Shown piece by piece: positions 42,149 to 49,454 of a stretch of 64,000 bases of DNA; position 1 is the first letter of the stretch, and each line of letters starts with the position of its first letter. Origin of the DNA: JAUYQR01 sp050632395 (GTDB lineage: Bacteria; Pseudomonadota; Alphaproteobacteria; Rhodobacterales; Rhodobacteraceae); contig NZ_CP192600.1 of assembly GCF_050632395.1 (NCBI RefSeq), forward strand, positions 682,001-746,000, read 5' to 3'. The position numbers and the translations under genes were made by a program. The notes under the pieces are model-generated. The model had not been told where the DNA came from and searched no databases. It worked only from the letters and a program-made list of their open reading frames with translations.

Positions 42149-44338
42149 TCAGTCGGTGACGGTCAGATGGGCCGGGCCGGCGGTTACGTGGCCGATGATC
42201 GCGGCGGGTTCGCCCGCGGCGAGGAGGGCTGAGAGGAGGGTGTCGGCGTGATCTGCGGGGACGGCGACAAGGAGGCCGCCTGCGGTCTGGGGGTCGTGGA
42301 GGAGGGCTGCACGGGGAGTGTCGGGGGCGGTCATGCGCCAGTTCGTGGCGGCGCGGTTGTCGGGGGCGAGGCTGGAGGCGTGGCCTGCGGCGGCGAGGGT
42401 TTCGGCGCCGGGCATCAGAGGGACCCCGGCGAGGCTGATCGTGGCGGCGGTGCCGGACGCTTCGAGGATTTCGACGAGATGGCCTGCGAGGCCGAAGCCG
42501 GTGACATCGGTCATCGCGTGGGCGTGCGGGGTGAGGATGCGGGCTGCGGGGCCGAGCGGGCGCTGCATCAGGGCGAGGCAGGCGGCGACAGCTTCGCCGA
42601 GGAGGAGGCCGGGGGTTTCCGCCATTGCCATTTCGGCGGCGAGGATCGTGCCGGAGCCGATGGGTTTCGTGAGGATCAGGGCGTCGCCGGGTTTCGCACC
42701 GGCCTTGGTGATGGCGCGGGGGGCGGTGCCGGTGAGGGTGAAGCCGATGGTCAGTTCAGCGCCTTGGGTGGTGTGGCCGCCGACGATGTCTGCGCCTGCG
42801 GCACGGAGGGTTTCGGAGGCGGCCTCCATGATCTCGGCCAGCATCCGGGTTTGCAGGGCGAGGCCGAGGCGGGGGAGGGTGATTTGCGCGAGGGCGACCT
42901 GCGGGGTGGCACCCATTGCCCAGATGTCGCCCAAGGCGTGGGTGGCGGTGATGCGGGCCATCAGGGCTGCATCCTGGGTGAAGGCGCGGAGGTGGTCGGT
43001 GGTCATCACCTGGACGCCGGTCGGGGTGGCGAGGATGGCGGCATCGTCGCCGGGGCCGGAGAGAACCTCGGGGTGGGTTGGCGCGGGCAGGGGGGCGAGG
43101 GCGTCGTGGAGCGCGGTGGCGCCGACCTTGGCGCCGCAACCGGCACAGAGGGGTTTGGCGCCGAGGGCTTCGGCGAGGCCGAGGGTAGCGTTGGTTGGCA
43201 GCGCGGGCGTGGGCATCGCGGGGTAGGTGGCGAATTTCGCCATGAACTTTCGGTCGATCCGGTCTTTCAGGCGCCAGAGCCAAGGGCCGGAGAGGGAGAG
43301 GCCGGAGCGTTCCGAGACGGCGGAGCGGGTGCCGGTGGAGATGAGCTTCAGGTAGTCGGTTTGCGGGCGGAAGGATTTGAGGGGCGTGCCGGTGAGGGCA
43401 GCGCGGAGGTTTGCGTGCAGGATCGGGGCGGCGCGGACGGCGTAGACACCGGCCTTCGGGCGGGGGCTGGCGGCCAGATGGGCGCAGTCGCCTGCGGCGA
43501 AGATCGCGGGGTCGGAGGTTTGCAGGGTGGGGCTGATGGTCAGGAAACCGTTGGTCAGGGCGAGGCCGGTGGTCGCGAACCACGGGTGCGGGCGGCCGGA
43601 GGTGACGCTGACGGTGAAGTCGGAGCCGAGGGTTTCGCCGGTAGCGAGGGTGACGGTTGCGCCTGTGATTTCGGTGGCGGTGGTGCCGGTGACGAGGCGG
43701 ATGCCGAAAGTTTTGACAGCGGCGAGGAGGGCGTTGCGGGCGCGGGGGGAGAGGCCGGGGAGGAGGTCTGCGTTGCGGTCGACGAGGGTGATTTCTGCCT
43801 TGGTGCCAGCCGTTTGCAGGCGGTGCGCCGAGGCCATCGCCAGTTCGATCCCGCCGATGCCGCCGCCGAGGATCACGACGCGCGGGAAAGCGAGGCGGCG
43901 GTCGAGGAAGGCCTGCCAGCGGTCGGCGTAATCGCCCAAGGGCTTGGCGGGGATCGCGTGGAGGGCGGCACCGGGCACGTCGGGGAGGTCGGTGGTGATG
44001 CCGACGTCGAGGGAGGCGACGTCGTAGGGGAGGGGTGGGCGGCCCGCGAGGTGGATGAGATTGGACTTGGGGTCGAGGCCCGTGGCGGTGTCGAGGATCA
44101 GTCGGGCGTCGGCGAAGCGGGCGAGGCGGACGAGGTCTATCATCAGCTCGGTCCGGGCGTAGTGGCCGGCGATGTGGCCGGGGAGCATGCCGGTGTATGG
44201 GGCGACGGGGTTGGGGTTGATGACGGTGAGGCGGGTGCCGGGCAAGGGGTCCATCGCCCACATCCTGAGGACGAGGGCATGGGCGTGGCCGCCGCCGACG
44301 AGGACGAGATCGCGGACGAGGGGGTAATCGGGGATCAT
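42149..44338 (-). CDS. selD: Fused FAD-dependent oxidoreductase/selenide, water dikinase
   Basis: A 729-residue bifunctional protein. Residues 1-380 are a pyridine-nucleotide-disulphide oxidoreductase (NDH-2-like): LVLVGGGHAHALV binds FAD, VVILGGGIGGIELAM binds NAD(P)H, and IFAAGDCAHLAA is the second FAD motif. Residues 385-729 are SelD, which makes selenophosphate from selenide and ATP: active-site region LCAGCGAK (Cys398, Cys401), SGPGDDAA, GDIWAMGATP, ADIVGGHTTQGAE and TDVTGFGLAGH. Cysteine, not selenocysteine, is at the active site. The fusion is known; the oxidoreductase may supply reduced selenium, which is inferred. Paired with mnmH. Confidence 0.93.
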   Translation of the reverse strand: MIPDYPLVRDLVLVGGGHAHALVLRMWAMDPLPGTRLTVINPNPVAPYTGMLPGHIAGHYARTELMIDLVRLARFADARLILDTATGLDPKSNLIHLAGRPPLPYDVASLDVGITTDLPDVPGAALHAIPAKPLGDYADRWQAFLDRRLAFPRVVILGGGIGGIELAMASAHRLQTAGTKAEITLVDRNADLLPGLSPRARNALLAAVKTFGIRLVTGTTATEITGATVTLATGETLGSDFTVSVTSGRPHPWFATTGLALTNGFLTISPTLQTSDPAIFAAGDCAHLAASPRPKAGVYAVRAAPILHANLRAALTGTPLKSFRPQTDYLKLISTGTRSAVSERSGLSLSGPWLWRLKDRIDRKFMAKFATYPAMPTPALPTNATLGLAEALGAKPLCAGCGAKVGATALHDALAPLPAPTHPEVLSGPGDDAAILATPTGVQVMTTDHLRAFTQDAALMARITATHALGDIWAMGATPQVALAQITLPRLGLALQTRMLAEIMEAASETLRAAGADIVGGHTTQGAELTIGFTLTGTAPRAITKAGAKPGDALILTKPIGSGTILAAEMAMAETPGLLLGEAVAACLALMQRPLGPAARILTPHAHAMTDVTGFGLAGHLVEILEASGTAATISLAGVPLMPGAETLAAAGHASSLAPDNRAATNWRMTAPDTPRAALLHDPQTAGGLLVAVPADHADTLLSALLAAGEPAAIIGHVTAGPAHLTVTD

Positions 44339-44654
44339 CGGGCTTTGGGCGAGGCGGCTGGCATGGCGCGGACCCTAGCGGGTGGAGGGGGGAAAGGCGA
44401 GGGCGGGGGTGATGGGGTCAGCGGGTTTGGGGGCTGACGCCGCGTTTGCGCGGGTGGTCTGGGGACCGGGTAGGGATGGTGCGCTTTTGGCGAGGGTGGA
44501 CGTGGGGGTTTCACACCCCCACACCCCCGTGGGATATTTGGAGAAGGGGAAATCCGAGGAAGAGCTGGTGGCTGCGAGGGAGGGAGCGCACTGCCGGTGG
44601 CGGGGTGCGGACGGGTTTGCACAGAGTGCGGGTCGGGCAGGTGTGGCTTGAGCG
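44339..44654. other. 316-bp spacer between selD and dnaE2 without a credible gene
   Basis: This region holds repeat copy 4 and otherwise GC-rich sequence. Open frames on the minus strand are proline-rich and resemble nothing known. None encodes the OB-fold missing from DnaE2. Confidence 0.7.
44500..44552 (+). repeat. Dispersed intergenic repeat, copy 4
   Basis: ACGTGGGGGTTTCACACCCC, then CACACCCCCGTGGGATATTT and GGAGAAGGGGAAA. It is almost identical to copy 1 in the hairpin and GATATTT core. It lies just after the early 3' end of dnaE2. Confidence 0.78.
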
Positions 44655-47564
44655 TCAGGCGGCGGAGGCAGGGACAAGCGTGAGGGCCTGACCGGAACAG
44701 GTGGCGGGGGGGCGAGGCGCGGTTTCAGCGGGCTTTGCTTCGGTCAGCCACGGCCGCAACAGCGCCATCGGGTGGGCGCGGAGCGTGAGACGCATGGCGA
44801 CGTAGTCTTCGACCACCGCCTCGCCTGTGGTCATTTCACGGAACTGGACGGCGGGCTCGATGATGCCTTCGCCGTCCATGTCGCCGGCGAAAAGGGGGAG
44901 CGGGCGGGTGGGTTGCAGGGCTTGCGCGGCCCAGAGCGCCTGCCGCCTTGGGATGCCGAGGCTGGCGAAGGCGTCGGCTTCGGCGAGGCGCGTGATGGTG
45001 GCGGAGGTTACGCCGGCGCGGCGCCAGACATCTTCGACCCGGTGGTAGCCGTTGCCACGGGCGGCGGTGATCCAGAGCGCCTCTTCCTCGGACACGCCCT
45101 TGATCTGACGAAACCCGAGACGCAGCGCGAGGGGGCCGCCGGGGGTGGCGGATTCTTCCATCACGTTGTCCCACTGGCTGGTCTGGATGCAGGGGGGCAG
45201 GACGATGACGCCGTGTTGGCGGGCGTCGCGGACGATCTGGGCGGGGGCGTAAAAGCCCATCGGTTGGGCGTTCAGAAGCGCGCAGGCGAAGATGCCGGGG
45301 TGGTGGCGCTTTATCCAGGCGGAGGCGTAGACGAGGAGCGCGAAGGAGGCGGCGTGGCTTTCGGGAAAGCCGTAGCTGCCGAAGCCTTCGATCTGGGCAA
45401 AGCAGCGGCGGGCGAAATCGTCGTCGTGGCCGTTGGCCTTCATCCCGGCGAGGAAGCGGTCGTGAAATTCGCTGACGCTTCCGTGTTTCTTGAAGGTGGC
45501 GAGGGAGCGGCGGAGGCGGTCAGCCTCGGTCGGGGTGAAGCCCGCGCCGATGATGGCGATCTGCATCGCCTGTTCCTGAAACAAGGGCACGCCGAGGGTC
45601 TTGCCGAGGACACGGCCAAGCGCGTCGTCGGGGAAGGAGACCTGCTCCTGCCCGTTGCGGCGGCGCAGGAACGGGTGGACCATGTCGCCCTGGATCGGGC
45701 CGGGGCGGATGATCGCGACCTGGATCACGAGGTCGTAGAACGAGCGCGGCTTCATCCGGGGGAGGAAGTTCATCTGGGCGCGGCTTTCCACCTGAAACAC
45801 GCCGAGCGAGTCCGCCTCGCAGAGCATCTGGTAGGTGGCGGGGTCTTCCGGGGGCAGGGTGGCGAGGGTGAAGCGCTGGTGGTGGTGCTTTTCCAGCAGT
45901 TGGAAGGCCTTGCGGATGCAGGTAAGCATGCCGAGGGCGAGGATGTCGACCTTAAGGATGCCGAGGGTGTCGATATCGTCCTTGTCCCAGCAGATGACGG
46001 TTCGGTCTTCCATCGTGGCGTTTTCGATGGGAACAAGCTCGTCCAGCCGACCTTCGGTGATGATGAAGCCGCCGACGTGCTGCGACAGGTGGCGGGGGAA
46101 GCCCTGGATCTCGTCGATCAGCGCCATCGTCTGGCGCAGGCGGCGGTCGTTCGGGTTGAGGCCGATTTCGCGCAGCCGCGTGTCGGTGACGGCACCGGGG
46201 CCGCCCCAGCCCCAGATCTGGCTGGACATGGCACCTAGTGTATCCTCCGACAGGCCCATCGCGCGGCCAACCTCGCGCACGGCGCGCTTGCCGCGGTAGT
46301 GGATCACGGTGGCGCAAAGCCCGGCGCGGTGGCGGCCGTAGCGGTCGTAGATGTGCTGGATCACCTCTTCGCGGCGTTCATGTTCGAAGTCGACGTCGAT
46401 GTCGGGCGGTTCGTTGCGCGCCTCGGAGACGAAGCGTTCGAAGACCATCGTGCCGATTTCCGGCGAGACGGAGGTGACGCCGAGGGCGTAGCAGACGATG
46501 GAGTTGGCGGCCGAACCGCGACCTTGGCAGAGGATGCCACGTTTGCGCGCGAAGGCCACGATGTCGTGGACGGTAAGGAAGTAGGGTTCGTATTTCAGCT
46601 TGGCGATCAGGTCGAGTTCGTGGGCCATCTGGGCGCGCACCCTGTCCGGCGCGCCGTCGGGATAGCGCCAGTCGAGGCCCGCTTCGGCAAGGCGGGCGAG
46701 GCGCTGGGCGGCGGTTTCGCCCTCGGCGTTCTCGGATGGGTATTGGTAGCGCAACTCGTCGAGCGAGAAGGCGGCGCGGGCGGCGACCTCGGCGGCGCGG
46801 GCGAGGGCCGGTTCGTGACCACGGTAGAGGCGGCGCATTTCGGGTTCCGAGCGCAGGCGGCCTTCGCCGTTCGGCAGCGCGTGGAGGCCGAGCATGTCGA
46901 CGCGGCGGCCAAGGCGGATCGCGGTCAGCACATCGGCCAAGCGGCGGCGCGACCCGTGGTGCATGGCGGGCATCGCGGTGGCGACGGTGGGGATGCGCAA
47001 GCTGGTGGCGAGCGCTTCGAGCCGGGCGAAACGTGCGCGGTCCTGCCCGTCGTAGCGGGGTGGCAGGGCGAGGCTGACCTGACCGGGGAAGCGGGCGATC
47101 AGCGCCTTGGCGGCGGAGTGCCAGTGGGTGGTGGCGCGCGGTGCCTCAGTGGCAAGGGTCAGGCGCTGGTCGGGGGGGATGAGCAGCATTTCCATCCCCT
47201 CGCCCCATTCCAGAAGGTCGGGGAGGGCGAGGTCGCAGGTGCCTTTTCTGGCGCGGAGGCGGCCAAGCGAGATCAGCCGGCAAAGCCGCCCCCAGGCCGC
47301 GCGGTCACGCGGCAGGACGGTGACGTGAAAGCCGGTGTCAAGCACGATGCGGGCGGCGGGGATCAGTCGGACGACAGGGCCGCCGTCACGGGCCAGTTCG
47401 CGCGCCTTGGTATGGGCGCGCACAATGCCCGCGACAGAGTTGACGTCAGCGATGGCGATGGCGGGCATACCCATTTCGCCTGCGCGCAGCACGAATTCCT
47501 CGGGGTGGGAGGCCCCGGTGAGGAAGGTGAAATTCGACAGGGCGGAAAGTTCGACGAAGGACAT
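44655..47564 (-). CDS. dnaE2: Error-prone DNA polymerase DnaE2, lacking the C-terminal OB region
   Basis: A 969-residue C-family polymerase for SOS mutagenesis. The PHP domain opens with MSFVELSALSNFTFLTGASH. The palm has PDIDVDF (387-393) and, later, DKDDIDTLGILKVDILALG, giving all three catalytic acids. Fingers follow (YGFPESHAASFALLVYASAW), then a helix-hairpin-helix region and VEDYVAMRLTLRAHPMALLR. Known DnaE2 proteins (~1,050-1,150 residues) continue with an OB-fold of ~100-150 residues; here only a Pro/Ala tail (ending LVPASAA) follows. A perfect SOS box precedes the gene. imuA and imuB are not adjacent. Confidence 0.9.
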   Translation of the reverse strand: MSFVELSALSNFTFLTGASHPEEFVLRAGEMGMPAIAIADVNSVAGIVRAHTKARELARDGGPVVRLIPAARIVLDTGFHVTVLPRDRAAWGRLCRLISLGRLRARKGTCDLALPDLLEWGEGMEMLLIPPDQRLTLATEAPRATTHWHSAAKALIARFPGQVSLALPPRYDGQDRARFARLEALATSLRIPTVATAMPAMHHGSRRRLADVLTAIRLGRRVDMLGLHALPNGEGRLRSEPEMRRLYRGHEPALARAAEVAARAAFSLDELRYQYPSENAEGETAAQRLARLAEAGLDWRYPDGAPDRVRAQMAHELDLIAKLKYEPYFLTVHDIVAFARKRGILCQGRGSAANSIVCYALGVTSVSPEIGTMVFERFVSEARNEPPDIDVDFEHERREEVIQHIYDRYGRHRAGLCATVIHYRGKRAVREVGRAMGLSEDTLGAMSSQIWGWGGPGAVTDTRLREIGLNPNDRRLRQTMALIDEIQGFPRHLSQHVGGFIITEGRLDELVPIENATMEDRTVICWDKDDIDTLGILKVDILALGMLTCIRKAFQLLEKHHHQRFTLATLPPEDPATYQMLCEADSLGVFQVESRAQMNFLPRMKPRSFYDLVIQVAIIRPGPIQGDMVHPFLRRRNGQEQVSFPDDALGRVLGKTLGVPLFQEQAMQIAIIGAGFTPTEADRLRRSLATFKKHGSVSEFHDRFLAGMKANGHDDDFARRCFAQIEGFGSYGFPESHAASFALLVYASAWIKRHHPGIFACALLNAQPMGFYAPAQIVRDARQHGVIVLPPCIQTSQWDNVMEESATPGGPLALRLGFRQIKGVSEEEALWITAARGNGYHRVEDVWRRAGVTSATITRLAEADAFASLGIPRRQALWAAQALQPTRPLPLFAGDMDGEGIIEPAVQFREMTTGEAVVEDYVAMRLTLRAHPMALLRPWLTEAKPAETAPRPPATCSGQALTLVPASAA

Positions 47565-47580
47565 GCGACTCAGGCTTTGA

Positions 47581-47595
47581 GAACGAAGAAAGAAC
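47581..47595 (-). promoter_or_regulatory. LexA (SOS) box of dnaE2
   Basis: On the minus strand the sequence is GTTC-TTTCTTC-GTTC, an exact match to the alphaproteobacterial SOS box GTTC-N7-GTTC. It ends 16 bp before the dnaE2 ATG, so LexA would sit over the promoter or start region. Confidence 0.88.
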
Positions 47596-47927
47596 ATTTT
47601 GCCATACGCAAAGGTTTCTGGCCAGTGGTTATGGGGAAAGAGGCCCCTACGTTGCTGAAAGCTCAAGCGGTCTGTGCGATGATGCACAGATAGGTCTCAA
47701 TCCGGACAAACGGGTGAAGACGTGGGGTGGTCCGTGAACAAAGCGACCGCAGCGAGCCAAGGAAATCGAGCAATTCGTGCGACGCGCGGGGCAAGCCGCA
47801 CGCGCAGTAACAACTGAGCGAGTCCGCGTGTGGGGAGTGTGATTTCACATTCTGCCGCCGCAAGCCCACTTCGGTATCACCAGCCCAGAACGGGATGGAA
47901 GCAAATCGAAACATAAGGATACACGTC
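47596..47927. other. 332-bp intergenic region between dnaE2 and a small secreted protein gene
   Basis: The promoters of both divergent genes must lie here. Inverted segments are visible (GTGCG near 47777 with CGCAC near 47799; CACGCG near 47800 with CGCGTG near 47829). No convincing ORF is visible and I cannot identify an RNA gene. Base composition is less GC-rich than the neighbours. Confidence 0.5.
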
Positions 47928-48176
47928 ATGAAACGCATTCTTCTTGCCACCGCCCTGATCGCAGCCGCAGCCACCGGCGCCGTTGCCCAGACCGCCCCGG
48001 TCGCGCTGTCTTCGGCGATTACGACGCAGATCGAGGCTTGGGTTCCGGGTGCTGACCTGAGCAGCATCACCACCGCGCAGTACGCCCAGATCGTCGCCCT
48101 GTTTTCCAATTATGACAACCTGAGCGCAGGCAGCGACCCGGCCGGTCAGGTGAAGAAGATCCTGAACGCGCAATAA
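47928..48176 (+). CDS. Small exported protein of unknown family
   Basis: An 82-residue protein. Residues 1-20 (MKRILLATALIAAAATGAVA) are a clear signal peptide with an AVA cleavage site. The ~62-residue mature part (QTAPVALSSAITTQIEAW...) has no cysteines and looks helical, ending KKILNAQ. ATAAGGA lies before the ATG at 47928, a good ribosome-binding site. It stands alone between dnaE2 and a transglycosylase gene. I do not recognise it. Confidence 0.75.
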   Translation: MKRILLATALIAAAATGAVAQTAPVALSSAITTQIEAWVPGADLSSITTAQYAQIVALFSNYDNLSAGSDPAGQVKKILNAQ

Positions 48177-48200
48177 GGGCAGCGCCTTTGCAGAATCGCA

Positions 48201-48227
48201 CAGGCCGGGGGCTTGCCCTCCGGCCTG
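48201..48227. terminator. Hairpin between the small exported protein gene and mltB-like gene
   Basis: CAGGCCGG (48201-48208) pairs with CCGGCCTG (48220-48227), with an inner GGGC/GCCC pairing in the loop. It serves two convergent genes. No T-tract. Confidence 0.55.
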
Positions 48228-48233
48228 AAAGCG

Positions 48234-49454
48234 TCAGCGCAGGCGGGTAAGGATATCGAGGCTGGGATAGCCGTCAGGCACGAGGCCGCGCACGGTCTGG
48301 AAGGCTTTGACGGCGGCGATTGTCTTTGGCCCCATCCGTCCGTCTACCCCACCGGGATCAAAGCCCGCGGCGCCAAGACGTTCCTGAAGTTCGCGCCGTT
48401 CCGGCAGGGTAAGGGCGCGCAGGTCGCGGGGCCAACTGGCAGCGATGGCGGGGCCCCCCTTGAGACGGTCGGCAAGGTGGCCGATGCCGATGACATAGGC
48501 GTCGGCGGTGTTGTATTTCTCGATCACCTGAAAGTTCGAGAAGATCAGGAAGGCCGCTCCGCGCGACCCGCCGGGCAGCAGGATCGAGGCGGGGCCGTAA
48601 TCCGGAAGGCTGCCGCCTGACATGGGCTGCACGCCGAGGGCGGCCCAGTCGGCGACGGGCTTCCTGATCGCTTCGGTGGTCTGGTTGTAATCGAAGCCGT
48701 CGGGCAGTCGCACCTCCAGCCCCCAGAGCGCGCCCTTTTGCCAGCCCCAGTGGCGCAGGTAGGCGGCGGTCGAGGCCAGCGCATCGGCGGGATCGTCGGA
48801 CCAGAGATTGCGCTTGCCGTCACCATCGAAATCGACGGCGAAGTTTTCCCACGAGGTCGGCATGAATTGGGTGTGGCCGCTGGCCCCGGCCCAACTGCCG
48901 CGAAAATCGGTGACGTGGCCGCCGTCGATGATCTTGAGCGCGGCGATCAGTTCCGCCTCGAAGAAGGCGGCGCGGCGGCCGTCATAGGCGAGGGTGGCGA
49001 GCGAGCCGATGACGGGGAGGTCGCCGCGGAAGGTGCCATAGGCACTTTCCAGCCCCCACACCGCAGTGACGATTTCCTTGTCGACGCCGTAGGTGTCCTC
49101 GATCCGGTCAAGAAGGGCGCTGTTGGCGGCCAGCGCCTTGCGGCCAAGCGCGATGCGGTCTTCGGAGACGGCGGTGTCGAGGTAATCCCAGATCGTCTTG
49201 GTGAATTCGTTCTGGTTGCGGTCGCGCTCGATGACCTTTGGGTTGAAGGCGACGTCGCGCATTGTTGCGTCGAAGGTGGCGGCGGGGATGCCGGCGGCAA
49301 GGGCGCGCGGGCGGAAGGTGTGAACCCAGGCGTCAAGGCCAGCTTGCGTTCCCATCGGGGGGGCCTCCATCGTGGCGTCGGGCAGGATCGTCTGGGCGGG
49401 GGCCGGGAGGGCGACCGCAAGCAGGGCAGAGAGGGTCGCTGACAGCAGCTTCAT
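48234..49454 (-). CDS. Lytic murein transglycosylase (MltB family) with peptidoglycan-binding domain
   Basis: A 406-residue periplasmic enzyme that cleaves peptidoglycan glycan strands to 1,6-anhydro products. Signal peptide residues 1-20 end ALPAPAQ. The SLT domain has VWGLESAYGTFRG with the catalytic Glu, SWAGASGHTQFMPTSW, and FDGDGKRNLW. The C-terminal ~60 residues (LQERLGAAGFDPGGVDGRMG...) are a PG_binding_1 domain. The start overlaps the rnr stop by 4 bp (ATGA), so it is the last gene of the dap-rnr run. Confidence 0.9.
   Translation of the reverse strand: MKLLSATLSALLAVALPAPAQTILPDATMEAPPMGTQAGLDAWVHTFRPRALAAGIPAATFDATMRDVAFNPKVIERDRNQNEFTKTIWDYLDTAVSEDRIALGRKALAANSALLDRIEDTYGVDKEIVTAVWGLESAYGTFRGDLPVIGSLATLAYDGRRAAFFEAELIAALKIIDGGHVTDFRGSWAGASGHTQFMPTSWENFAVDFDGDGKRNLWSDDPADALASTAAYLRHWGWQKGALWGLEVRLPDGFDYNQTTEAIRKPVADWAALGVQPMSGGSLPDYGPASILLPGGSRGAAFLIFSNFQVIEKYNTADAYVIGIGHLADRLKGGPAIAASWPRDLRALTLPERRELQERLGAAGFDPGGVDGRMGPKTIAAVKAFQTVRGLVPDGYPSLDILTRLR

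Noticed and set aside
44335..44677. Open frames of 95-100 residues between selD and dnaE2
   Set aside because: Proline-rich, overlap repeat copy 4 and have no ribosome-binding site or family likeness.
47663..48109. 148-residue minus-strand frame upstream of dnaE2 as a possible remnant of imuB or another gene
   Set aside because: It runs antisense through the small exported protein gene and shows no Y-family polymerase motifs.
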